Assembly (NCBI GenBank): GCA_002306075.1
Contig: DBRW01000054.1
Location: 1 to 35,919, forward strand
Reading direction: 5' to 3'
Source of the DNA: Synergistaceae bacterium UBA1358
GTDB lineage: Bacteria; Synergistota; Synergistia; Synergistales; Synergistaceae
Length of the DNA: 35,919 bases
Part shown: positions 7,569-15,021 of the stretch, in pieces
Layout of the letters: the number at the start of each line of letters is the position of its first letter
How positions within the stretch are numbered: position 1 is the stretch's first letter
Notes under the pieces: model-generated
Told to the model about the DNA's origin: nothing
Databases searched by the model: none
The model's input: only the letters and a program-made list of their open reading frames with translations
Translations under genes and position numbers: made by a program

Positions 7569-9197
7569 ATGAGCATGTTCTGTTTTCAGTGTCAGGAGAC
7601 TGCGATGAACAAGGGATGCACGGTCAGAGGGGTGTGCGGCAAGGAAGAACACGTCGCAAAACTCCAGGATCTTCTTATTTACACACTCAAGGGCATCTCC
7701 GATGTTGTCGTAAAGGGCAAGATCGATGCAGCGGACATTCCCGAAGTGAACCATGAGATGCTGAGAAGCCTCTTCATGACGATCACGAACGCAAATTTCG
7801 ATGCCGATGCCATCCAGAGGCAGATAACGAAGATGATCTCCGTAAGGGATGGGCTCAAAGCCAAAGTCCAGGCAGCCGGACTTCACGATGCGGCCCTCTT
7901 CAATGTCGACGGCAGAGATGCGATGCTTGAAAAGGCAGCTTCAGTCGGAGTTCTTGCTACAGAGAACGAGGACGTCCGCTCCCTCAGGGAGATGATAACC
8001 TATGGTCTGAAGGGCATGTCTGCCTATTCGGAACATGCGCTCAACCTCGGGAAAGAAGATGCCGACATTTACAGGTTCATCTATGAGGCACTGGCCGCGC
8101 TCCTGGACAACAGCCTCGGAGCCGATGACCTTGTCGCTCTTACGCTCAGGACCGGAGAGCACGGTGTAAAGGCAATGGCGCTTCTCGATGCGGGCAATAC
8201 ATCCAGGTACGGAAATCCTGAGATCACTACGGTGAATATCGGAGTAAGAAAGAATCCTGCGATCCTCATTTCGGGACATGATCTTACCGACCTTGAACAA
8301 CTCCTTGAGCAGACCAAGGGAACAGGGGTCGATGTCTACACCCACAGCGAGATGCTCCCTGCCCATTATTACCCCGCATTCAAGAAGTATGGCAACTTTG
8401 CGGGCAACTACGGCGGTTCATGGTGGAGACAGGTAGGCGAATTCGAGACCTTCCACGGGCCCATCCTCTTCACCACCAACTGCATAGTTCCTCCGCGCAG
8501 CGAGGAGGTCAGGCAGCGCATATTCACCACGGGTTCGGCTGGATTCCCGGGCTGTCCCCACATCGTTGCCGATAAAGAGGGCAAAAAGGATTTTTCAGCA
8601 GTGATCGAAATGGCCAAAAAACTTCCCGCGCCGGAAGAAATAGAGACGGGAACGATCGTCGGGGGCTTCGCCCACAACCAGGTGCTTTCGCTTGCAGATA
8701 AAGTAGTCGATGCCGTAAAATCCGGCGCGATCAAAAAGTTCTTCGTTATGGCAGGCTGCGATGGACGCATGAAGTCAAGGGAATACTACACCGAGTTTGC
8801 CGGTAAGCTTCCGAAGGATACGATCATCCTCACTGCAGGATGTGCCAAGTATCGTTACAACAAGCTGGACCTCGGAGACATAGGAGGCATACCGAGAGTC
8901 CTTGACGCAGGTCAGTGCAACGATTCTTATTCGCTTGCGGTCATCGCGCTCAAACTGAAGGAAGTCTTCGGACTCGATGATGTCAACAAGCTCCCGATTG
9001 CCTTCAACATCGCCTGGTACGAGCAGAAGGCGGTCGTAGTACTGCTTGCGCTCCTATATCTGGGATTTAAGAACATCCACCTCGGACCGACTCTCCCCGG
9101 CTTCCTCTCGCCCAATGTTGCGAAGGTGCTCGTCGATAAATTCGGGATCGCGGGTATCGGGACCGTGGATGACGATATCGCCATGTTCATGGCTTAA
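7569..9197 (+). CDS. hcp: Hybrid cluster protein (hydroxylamine reductase)
   Basis: A 542-residue cytoplasmic iron-sulfur protein. The N-terminal Cys set C5-x2-C8-x8-C17-x5-C23 is the spacing typical of the class found in strict anaerobes, which hold a [4Fe-4S] proximal cluster. All hybrid-cluster ligands can be placed: H237 (GHDL), E261, C305 (TTNCIVPPR), C397 (MAGCDGR), C425 (TAGCAKY), C450 (AGQCNDS) and E485 (WYEQKA). They run at a constant 7-9 residue offset from the Desulfovibrio protein as I recall it. Hcp reduces hydroxylamine in vitro and acts as an NO reductase in vivo. The SD (AAGGGGG) is well placed before ATG 7569. A terminator follows; the partner reductase Hcr is not present. 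Confidence 0.96.
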   Translation: MSMFCFQCQETAMNKGCTVRGVCGKEEHVAKLQDLLIYTLKGISDVVVKGKIDAADIPEVNHEMLRSLFMTITNANFDADAIQRQITKMISVRDGLKAKVQAAGLHDAALFNVDGRDAMLEKAASVGVLATENEDVRSLREMITYGLKGMSAYSEHALNLGKEDADIYRFIYEALAALLDNSLGADDLVALTLRTGEHGVKAMALLDAGNTSRYGNPEITTVNIGVRKNPAILISGHDLTDLEQLLEQTKGTGVDVYTHSEMLPAHYYPAFKKYGNFAGNYGGSWWRQVGEFETFHGPILFTTNCIVPPRSEEVRQRIFTTGSAGFPGCPHIVADKEGKKDFSAVIEMAKKLPAPEEIETGTIVGGFAHNQVLSLADKVVDAVKSGAIKKFFVMAGCDGRMKSREYYTEFAGKLPKDTIILTAGCAKYRYNKLDLGDIGGIPRVLDAGQCNDSYSLAVIALKLKEVFGLDDVNKLPIAFNIAWYEQKAVVVLLALLYLGFKNIHLGPTLPGFLSPNVAKVLVDKFGIAGIGTVDDDIAMFMA

Positions 9198-9221
9198 AAC
9201 AAGGGATAAGATGTCAGACCG

Positions 9222-9249
9222 GTGCGGTGCTGAAAAGCACCGCACTTTT
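9222..9249 (+). terminator. Rho-independent terminator
   Basis: GTGCGGTGCT (9222-9231) pairs perfectly with AGCACCGCAC (9236-9245) around a GAAA tetraloop, followed by TTTTA. It ends the fprA-hcp unit. Confidence 0.9.
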
Positions 9250-9329
9250 AATGTGTCCCGCCGCAGGCAGTGCGGATCGATCGGGATAAATACAGCATAT
9301 ATTCGCAAAATTCTGCAATTTGGCTGCAG

Positions 9330-9359
9330 TTGTACGCCGCATGTATAAACATGTATAAT
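9330..9359 (+). promoter_or_regulatory. Putative promoter for phosphate butyryltransferase
   Basis: A perfect -10 TATAAT sits at 9354-9359 within a short tandem repeat (ATGTATAA twice, 9341-9358). The -35 is weak (TTGTAC 9330-9335, 18-nt spacing). A small hairpin CAGGC/GCCTG (9383-9397) lies in the predicted leader. Confidence 0.45.
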
Positions 9360-9429
9360 GATTCACGAGTTTTTGTAAAATGCAGGCAATAAGCCTGTGA
9401 CAATACATCCCAGGGAGGTCATTTCTCAA

Positions 9430-10350
9430 ATGGAACAGATCCGTACACTAGATGCGCTGCTTGAATACGCAAAAGAAGTCGGCCCCAAGAAGATAAGCGT
9501 TGCATGTGCAGAAGACGCAGAGGTAATGGAAGCGGTAGAGAACGCACGCAAGGCCGGAATTGCCGAAGCATTCCTGGTAGGCAATGCAGACAAGATCAAA
9601 GAAGTTGCAGATAAGCTCGGTATCGATCTCGCCAACTACGAAATAGTCGACGAAAAGGGCGGCGAAGCTGCCGCAGCGCTCAAGGCCGTCGAGCTGGTGT
9701 CGTCCGGACAGGCACAGATAGTCATGAAGGGTATGGTCGCGACAGCCAATTTCCTCAGAGGGATACTCAACAAGGAAAAAGGGCTCCGCACAGGCAAGAC
9801 CCTCTCACACGTCTACATCCACGAGGTCAAGGGATATGACAGGATATTCTTTATCTCGGACCCCGCGTTCAACATGTATCCCGATCTCAAGGTCAAGATA
9901 GACATAATCAAGAACGTAGTGGAACTTGCCCACGCATTCGGAGTGGCCTGCCCGAAGGTAGCCGCCCTCGCTGCAGTCGAAGTGGTGAACCCCGATATGC
10001 CTCCGACACTGGATGCTGCGCTCCTTACGCAGATGAGCCGCCGCGGCCAGATCAAGGGATGCATCATTGACGGACCTCTCGCTCTCGACAATGCGGTATC
10101 ACCGGAGTCAGCCCACCACAAGGGCATCAAGAGCGAAGTCGCCGGTTATGCTGACATCCTCCATGTCCCCAACATCGAATCCGGCAATATGCTTGCAAAG
10201 GCAATAGTCTACTTCTCAGAGAACAAGACGGCCGGCATAGTTCTCGGTGCGGCCGCCCCGGTAGTCCTGACCAGCCGCGCGGACTCAGCGGAGACGAAGC
10301 TCCTCTCGATAGCTTCAGCCGTAGCCCTTGCCGCACACCAAGGAAAGTAA
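9430..10350 (+). CDS. ptb: Phosphate butyryltransferase (PTA/PTB family)
   Basis: A 306-residue cytoplasmic enzyme of the phosphate acetyl/butyryltransferase family. It would convert an acyl-CoA plus phosphate to acyl-phosphate and CoA, the step before ATP is made by an acyl kinase. Family text includes VKGMVATANFLRGILNKEKG, FFISDPAFNMYPDL, PDMPPTLDAALLTQM, IIDGPLALDNAVS and the C-terminal LGAAAPVVLTSRADS. Length fits Ptb (about 300) rather than Pta. No butyrate or acetate kinase is adjacent. I place the start at ATG 9430 because AGGGAGG (9412-9418) is 11 nt upstream; a GTG at 9397 would put the SD inside the coding sequence. Branched-chain acyl-CoAs from amino-acid oxidation are plausible substrates. 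Confidence 0.9.
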   Translation: MEQIRTLDALLEYAKEVGPKKISVACAEDAEVMEAVENARKAGIAEAFLVGNADKIKEVADKLGIDLANYEIVDEKGGEAAAALKAVELVSSGQAQIVMKGMVATANFLRGILNKEKGLRTGKTLSHVYIHEVKGYDRIFFISDPAFNMYPDLKVKIDIIKNVVELAHAFGVACPKVAALAAVEVVNPDMPPTLDAALLTQMSRRGQIKGCIIDGPLALDNAVSPESAHHKGIKSEVAGYADILHVPNIESGNMLAKAIVYFSENKTAGIVLGAAAPVVLTSRADSAETKLLSIASAVALAAHQGK

Positions 10351-10379
10351 GGCCCTGCACGAGGAAGCGAACATAACGG

Positions 10380-10405
10380 AGAGGGCGGGATACCGCCCTC
10401 TTTTT
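10380..10405 (+). terminator. Rho-independent terminator
   Basis: AGAGGGCGG (10380-10388) pairs with CCGCCCTCT (10393-10401) around a GATA loop, with Ts through 10405. It ends ptb. The next start codon is only 21 nt beyond it. Confidence 0.9.
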
Positions 10406-10426
10406 ATTAATGCCGGGTAAAAAATA

Positions 10427-11239
10427 ATGAGAATGATCCGCGAATATTCAAATATCCGTGAGTACGTGGTCCCGGGGACCTTCGGGGATAACGAGGTAAG
10501 GGTGACATCGTCCCTCCCCAAGGAACCACCGAACGGGGTCCAGGTGATCCTGCTCCATGGGGTCCACAGCAGTGCCAACATGGATGAAAACAACAAGTTC
10601 CGTTTTCTTGCAGAGCTCCTTTCGGAGCGGGGGTATGCCCCGTGGCTCGTGGAGACGAGCAGAAAGGCAAGAAACCGGCATGATTTCTCAAACGATGTCT
10701 CTCTGTGGATCAAAGAGGCCTTTTCCGGAAAGACCTTCGCACAGGAACAGCAGGATGTTTTCAACGCAATATCAGAGATCGGCAGAGAGGTGCCCGACAG
10801 GCCCATCTGGATATGGGGCTTTTCGCTCGGAGGGATCATCGCCCTTTCAGCTGCGGCTGACGATATGAAGCGCAATGCGGCGGAAGGATCTCCTCTACCG
10901 GAAAGGATCATACTCAGCGGGACCGGACTTGTGGCCTACAAGGAAGTGGAGGAGCGGATGATGTCTCTTCCGATCCTTTCCACCCTTCGTTCAGAGATCG
11001 GCGCCGACATGCTCGCACATGTAAAGGCCAAGAGACTGATATCCTTCAGAGGGAGCTGCGACGAGATCTTTTCTGAAGAGAGCTGTCTCGGAGTGCTGCA
11101 TGAGGCAAGCATCCCGGAGAGCGAAAAACACTACTTCGTGATCGATGGTGCCGACCACTCTTTCCGAAGCAGATACGGGAAAGCCGATCCAGGGGTAATG
11201 GAGGAGATGGTCGGACTATTGGCAAAGACCTGGTCATAG
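10427..11239 (+). CDS. Alpha/beta hydrolase
   Basis: A 270-residue soluble alpha/beta-hydrolase. The oxyanion segment ILLHGVHSSANM is at about 41-52. The nucleophile elbow GFSLGG gives Ser133, FRGSCDEIFS gives the acid Asp212, and GADHSF gives His244, so the Ser-Asp-His triad looks complete. No signal peptide is seen. The substrate is unknown; related proteins are carboxylesterases or lysophospholipases. Translation from ATG 10427 (a second ATG is at 10433) has only a weak upstream GGG. The ptb terminator is immediately upstream, leaving no room for a separate promoter, so expression probably depends on read-through or on a promoter inside the 3' end of ptb. Confidence 0.88.
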   Translation: MRMIREYSNIREYVVPGTFGDNEVRVTSSLPKEPPNGVQVILLHGVHSSANMDENNKFRFLAELLSERGYAPWLVETSRKARNRHDFSNDVSLWIKEAFSGKTFAQEQQDVFNAISEIGREVPDRPIWIWGFSLGGIIALSAAADDMKRNAAEGSPLPERIILSGTGLVAYKEVEERMMSLPILSTLRSEIGADMLAHVKAKRLISFRGSCDEIFSEESCLGVLHEASIPESEKHYFVIDGADHSFRSRYGKADPGVMEEMVGLLAKTWS

Positions 11240-11290
11240 GCTATGTGGTAAAATTATCTGACCGTTCCTCCAACAACGGGGAGGTATCTG

Positions 11291-12001
11291 ATGGGTCGCA
11301 TCACCTGGATGAATGAGAGCTGTTCCGGCAGCAGTCTTAATATATACGACCCCATAATAAACTTTTTTGGTCTTCGGACCGGGAGAGTTTATCTTTTTTG
11401 TTTGGTGCTTCTTATTTCCCTTATCTCTCCGGGCTTCCTTCACGCAAAGGAAATAGATTATCAGTCACTTCAGGAGGACCCGCTCGAAACGGCGTACAGA
11501 AAACTGGCCTCGCCCGGCGACATCGAATGGGACGAAGAGGAGATGGTCAGCGGGGGCGCTCCGCTTATCATCAGTGAAATGAGATGGCCCCTGGACTCCG
11601 GGGAACTCTCGGGCCTGTTCAGCAGGACGGCCTCAAAGGGAAGGAGAAAACACCTGGGGCTGGACATCGTTGCTCCCAAGGGGACCCCGATATATGCTGC
11701 TCTTGACGGTATCGTCGAAGTGGTCTCCAACGGAGGGAAAGGCTTCAGAGGCTACGGCAGGGTCATCATAATCAACCACTCCGACCAGCTGTGGACACTC
11801 TATGCCCACTGTGCGACGACTGGTGTAAGGGTCGGCCAGAGAGTGAAACGGGGAGGACTGATCGCAACGGTGGGCAGGACAGGAAGGGCCACCACCAACC
11901 ACCTCCATTTCGAGGTCAGAAACGCCAAAGGAACGGCTCTTGATCCAATGAAATACCTTCCCGAGAACGGCGCCCTGCCGATGAACCTTTTCAGAAGATA
12001 G
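11291..12001 (+). CDS. M23 (LytM) family peptidoglycan endopeptidase
   Basis: A 236-residue envelope peptidase. A membrane or signal segment (about 33-52, ending FLHA) follows an unusually long 32-residue N-terminal extension. The C-terminal LytM domain (about 100-225) carries the zinc and catalytic set H121 and D125 (HLGLDI), H173 (YAHC) and H206 (NHLHFEV). All key residues are present, so it is expected to be an active zinc endopeptidase cutting peptide cross-links rather than a degenerate EnvC-type activator. There are no LysM or SH3 domains. GGGGAGG lies 6 nt before ATG 11291. Confidence 0.92.
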   Translation: MGRITWMNESCSGSSLNIYDPIINFFGLRTGRVYLFCLVLLISLISPGFLHAKEIDYQSLQEDPLETAYRKLASPGDIEWDEEEMVSGGAPLIISEMRWPLDSGELSGLFSRTASKGRRKHLGLDIVAPKGTPIYAALDGIVEVVSNGGKGFRGYGRVIIINHSDQLWTLYAHCATTGVRVGQRVKRGGLIATVGRTGRATTNHLHFEVRNAKGTALDPMKYLPENGALPMNLFRR

Positions 12002-12026
12002 AAGACCCGACTGAAAAATATCGGCA

Positions 12027-12054
12027 TACCTGCATCAATTTGCGTGCTTTTTTC
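12027..12054 (+). terminator. Weak terminator candidate
   Basis: GCATAC (around 12024-12029) can pair imperfectly with GCGTGC (around 12043-12048), one mismatch, just before TTTTTT. The stem is weak; called mainly from the T-run between two genes. Confidence 0.35.
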
Positions 12055-12114
12055 TGCCAGACTGTTAAAATTTCATAATAAAGATAAAAAAATATACGGG
12101 GGAGTGAAAAGTCC

Positions 12115-12870
12115 ATGTTTAAGAAAATGTCAGTCTTGATTTTTTGTCTTTGTTCGATCTTGATCTTCTCAGGCCGTCTGTCGGCCTCCGAAAGTGTTTA
12201 TGTTGAAGAGGTGAAATTCAGGGAGGGAGGAGTAGTTGAGATCGACCTCGAGGACAAGCATGACAAGGATGCTCAAATCGTCTGGACAAAGCAGGAGACA
12301 GTCTCGGTAAGGGACGCATCGGGCCGGGAAGTTAAAGCGGAGCTGAGGAAACATGACGACGACACATTCTTCCTTATGGTCCCCGAATTCCTTCTGAACG
12401 GGAAATACTCCTTCTCGATAGACAACGTAAGCTTTGGCAGACACAATAAAGTAGGGCTCACGAGCTATTTTGTCGCATCTCCCCGCTGGAGCGCCGAATA
12501 CAGCGGACCTGTGGCGCCCGGAAGCACAGGCGATCCCATTGGGAAAACAACTCTTTATATAGGTGAGATGGCATTCAAAAAAGGGAACATTCTCGAGATA
12601 GACATAGATGATGCAGTCGGCCATGACAACGAGATACAATGGGACGGCAACGAAAAGATATTGGTAGGCGACAAAGAGGGGAAGCTGTATGACGTCCGTG
12701 TCATAAAGTACGACAAGGATGAGATCGAACTCCAGATAGACGGGCTAAAAAGCGGTACCTGGTACGGAGTGGAGATAAAAGGGCTCCTGTACCGCGGCCA
12801 GAGGGCAACATTGATCGCGGAGTTCGGGGCGACCGATGGATGGGAATACAAAGATCCAAGAAAAAAGTGA
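12115..12870 (+). CDS. Secreted protein with two tandem ~93-residue repeats, unknown function
   Basis: A 251-residue protein with a signal peptide (residues 1-24, SASES at the cleavage region). The mature part is two copies of one beta-rich module: about 28-121 and about 147-239, joined by a Gly/Pro linker. Copy 1 VYVEEVKFREGGVVEIDLED matches copy 2 LYIGEMAFKKGNILEIDIDD. Both continue with an acidic loop, a single Trp (IVW versus IQW), a [T/N]-x-[E/K] strand with V-x-D, and a closing [S/G]-[Y/G]-F-x-A strand. The arrangement looks Ig-like (cell-surface or periplasmic binding). I do not recognise the family. GGGGGAG lies about 10 nt before ATG 12115. Confidence 0.8.
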   Translation: MFKKMSVLIFCLCSILIFSGRLSASESVYVEEVKFREGGVVEIDLEDKHDKDAQIVWTKQETVSVRDASGREVKAELRKHDDDTFFLMVPEFLLNGKYSFSIDNVSFGRHNKVGLTSYFVASPRWSAEYSGPVAPGSTGDPIGKTTLYIGEMAFKKGNILEIDIDDAVGHDNEIQWDGNEKILVGDKEGKLYDVRVIKYDKDEIELQIDGLKSGTWYGVEIKGLLYRGQRATLIAEFGATDGWEYKDPRKK

Positions 12871-12947
12871 CCCGAACCAACAAACAGAGACGATCGGGCG
12901 GGATAAGTTTTGAGGCTGGAGGCGGCAGTATCGCCCCGGCCTCATCT

Positions 12948-12956
12948 TGCTATAAT
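12948..12956 (+). promoter_or_regulatory. Extended -10 promoter for the apbE operon
   Basis: TGC followed by TATAAT (12951-12956) is a perfect extended -10 element. Transcription would begin near 12962-12964. A G/C-rich imperfect hairpin (about 12912-12943) lies directly upstream and occupies the -35 zone, so the extended -10 may carry recognition alone. Confidence 0.6.
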
Positions 12957-13015
12957 AGGCTGGTATGCCTGATGCAGGAAAAGATCCGATATCATGGGGG
13001 CGGCAAACGGAGGAT

Positions 13016-14113
13016 ATGAACATCAAAACAGCAATATCGAGGCCGATAGCTTATCTTGCAGCTGCCGCACTGGCGGCCGTGCTTCTGGCGTTCCTCTACG
13101 CCTCAGGTGCGGGCATAGGGACAATAGCCCCGGAAATGGCCTCCCGCGAGTCATACCTCCTCGGCACGATCGTGAGGATATCCCTTTACGGGGATGACAG
13201 CAAAAAACTTAACGATGCGCTTGACCTGTCGATGAAAGAGATCGAAAGGCTGGAAGTTCTTCTTTCGGTGAATATCCCCTCCTCAGATGTCTCGCTTATA
13301 AACAGAGCATCGGGAGAATACCCCGTAAAAGTTTCGGAAGAGACCGCCGTCCTTTTGGAGAGGGCGCTTGAATGGTCGGGACGGACAGGAGGGGCATTTG
13401 ACCCTACCATCGGAAAAGTCGTCAAACTCTGGGGGATAGGGACCGAAGCCGCCGCCGTGCCTGACCCGAAGCTGCTTAAAGAGGCCGTGGGGCTGACAGA
13501 TTTCAAAAGGGTCTCTGTCACGCATGAGGAGAACGGGGCCTTTGTCCGGACAGGCAAAGGACAGAGGATAGATCTCGGAGGTATAGCGAAGGGATATGTG
13601 ACAGACAAGGTAAGGGCCCTGCTCATACGAGAGGGCATCCGATCGGGCCTTATCGACCTCGGCGGGAACATCGCGGTCTTCGGGGACTCTCCCAGGCCCG
13701 GAAAATGGAAGATAGGGCTCCAGTATCCGTTCATGAACAGAGGAGAATATTTCGGCGTAGTCGAAGCATCCGATGTCTCTGTAGTTACATCGGGGCCTTA
13801 TGAGAGATATTTTGAATCGGGAGGAACGAGATATCATCATATTTTTGATCCCCTGACCGGATACCCCGCACAGTCTGATCTGGCCTCAGTCACGATAATA
13901 AGCGAAGATTCCGCGGACGCGGACGCGCTCAGTACGGCGGTTTTTGTAATGGGCCTTGAAAAAGGTATTTCCCTGCTGAATGAGCTGAAAGGCGTCGAGG
14001 CCGTACTCGTGGCGAAAAAAGACGAAGGCACCGCTGTCTATGTGACCAAGGGACTCGGTGAAGACTTTATATTGAAAGCTCCGGATATGAAAAAAGAGCC
14101 TGCGGCAAGGTGA
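13016..14113 (+). CDS. apbE: FAD:protein FMN transferase (ApbE)
   Basis: About 365 residues from ATG 13016 (382 if ATG 12965 is used). A single hydrophobic export segment (about residues 10-33) places the enzyme outside the cytoplasmic membrane. ApbE uses FAD to attach FMN covalently to a Thr/Ser of target proteins. Family motifs in order: LSVNIPSSDVSLINR, GGAFDPTIGKVVKLWG, RIDLGGIAKGYVTDKV, GLIDLGGNIAVFG, YHHIFDPLTGYPA and the metal/FAD-binding DADALSTAVFVMG. The predicted start of transcription is at about 12963, so ATG 12965 would be nearly leaderless. ATG 13016 has GGAGG upstream but only 2 nt away, so the start is uncertain. No flavinylation target (FMN-bind domain) is visible in the window. 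First gene of a five-gene operon. Confidence 0.93.
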   Translation: MNIKTAISRPIAYLAAAALAAVLLAFLYASGAGIGTIAPEMASRESYLLGTIVRISLYGDDSKKLNDALDLSMKEIERLEVLLSVNIPSSDVSLINRASGEYPVKVSEETAVLLERALEWSGRTGGAFDPTIGKVVKLWGIGTEAAAVPDPKLLKEAVGLTDFKRVSVTHEENGAFVRTGKGQRIDLGGIAKGYVTDKVRALLIREGIRSGLIDLGGNIAVFGDSPRPGKWKIGLQYPFMNRGEYFGVVEASDVSVVTSGPYERYFESGGTRYHHIFDPLTGYPAQSDLASVTIISEDSADADALSTAVFVMGLEKGISLLNELKGVEAVLVAKKDEGTAVYVTKGLGEDFILKAPDMKKEPAAR

Positions 14114-14496
14114 TGGGGATGAAGCGGGGAGACAGGGCCATGCTGGTGATCTTAACGGTGATGCTTGCGGCCTCATGTGTCGTCTGGGGCATCAGGTCTC
14201 TGACAAAGGTCCCGGATGTGCTGAATGCGGAAATAATACAGGACGGCAAGCTTTTGCAGAGTGTGGCGCTGAAAAAGGGAGATCCCGCCGGGGAATTCGC
14301 GGTCGAATACAAGGGCCGCCGGAACATACTGAGAACGGAAGACGGCAGTATCGCGGTCATTTCGGCGGATTGCCCGGACAAGGACTGCGTGAAGCGCGGA
14401 TGGCTCAGGAGGCCGGGGGATTCCGCGGTATGTCTGCCCAACAGGCTCGTTGTCAGGATCTCGGGCAAAACAGAAGTAGACGGGGTGACCTGGTGA
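14110..14496 (+). CDS. NusG domain II-containing membrane-anchored protein
   Basis: A 128-residue protein with one N-terminal membrane segment (about 9-28) and a small beta domain of the NusG-II type (about 35-126). Two Cys in DCPDKDC plus one in AVCLPNRLVV are conserved in the family and could form a disulfide or bind a ligand. Despite the name it has no transcription role; the family commonly lies beside ApbE and Gx-transporter genes. GTG 14110 overlaps the apbE stop (GTGA), but ATG 14113 or ATG 14119 are also possible starts. The stop overlaps the next ATG (TGATG), so translation is coupled on both sides. Confidence 0.85.
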   Translation: MMGMKRGDRAMLVILTVMLAASCVVWGIRSLTKVPDVLNAEIIQDGKLLQSVALKKGDPAGEFAVEYKGRRNILRTEDGSIAVISADCPDKDCVKRGWLRRPGDSAVCLPNRLVVRISGKTEVDGVTW

Positions 14497-15002
14497 TGAA
14501 GCTCAAAAATCTGATAATCACCGGTTCACTTGCTGCCTTTGCTCTGGTTTTCAACATCTTCGAGGGATACCTCCCTATGCCCCTTCCTGGAATAAAGCTT
14601 GGCGCCGCGAACGTATTCTCCCTTGTCGCACTCGTCATTCTCGGTGTGAAGGAGGCTTTTGCCGTAACGCTGATCAGGGTCTTTTTGGCCTGGGTAATGA
14701 CGGGAAACTGGTTCGCGCTTCTTTGCAGTCTGGCCGGGGGGCTCATGTCGGCATCAGTGATGTCCTTTATATATACTAAATACAGGGAAGACTTCAGCCT
14801 GCCGTGGATAAGCGTCGCGGGGGCATGGGCCTTCAACGCGGCGCAGGTATCGGTCGCAGCCGCGATGGTGAATGACATCAGGGTGCTCCTGTACGCAGTG
14901 CCGCTTTTGGCTGCGGGGACAGCGGCAGGGTGGGCGGTCGGATGGCTGGCCCAGATCCTTTGCCTGAGAGTCGGATCACTGGACGGTGCGGATCACAGAT
15001 AA
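14496..15002 (+). CDS. Gx transporter family membrane protein
   Basis: A 168-residue integral membrane protein with about five hydrophobic segments. Conserved family text is LPGIKLGAANVFSLVALVI and GNWFALLCSLAGGLMSASVM. The family (Pfam name Hpre_diP_synt_I) was first labelled heptaprenyl diphosphate synthase component I, but the fold resembles the substrate-binding subunits of ECF vitamin transporters. With ApbE and a NusG-II protein upstream, it likely handles a flavin or quinone-related compound for extracytoplasmic redox chemistry (inference). The start is ATG 14496, overlapping the preceding stop; the frame stays open far upstream (to 14175) but that extension lies over the NusG-II gene and is not protein-like. 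Confidence 0.87.
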   Translation: MKLKNLIITGSLAAFALVFNIFEGYLPMPLPGIKLGAANVFSLVALVILGVKEAFAVTLIRVFLAWVMTGNWFALLCSLAGGLMSASVMSFIYTKYREDFSLPWISVAGAWAFNAAQVSVAAAMVNDIRVLLYAVPLLAAGTAAGWAVGWLAQILCLRVGSLDGADHR

Positions 15003-15021
15003 CCAAAGGGGGAAGTTCTTT

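Noticed and set aside
12912..12943. Imperfect G/C-rich hairpin before apbE as a terminator
   Set aside because: No T-run follows on the plus strand; it may simply be the upstream promoter region or the 3' end of the preceding transcript.
14175..14495. N-terminal extension of the Gx transporter frame
   Set aside because: Overlaps the NusG-II gene entirely; the extension has Gly/Arg-rich shadow composition; ATG 14496 fits the family.
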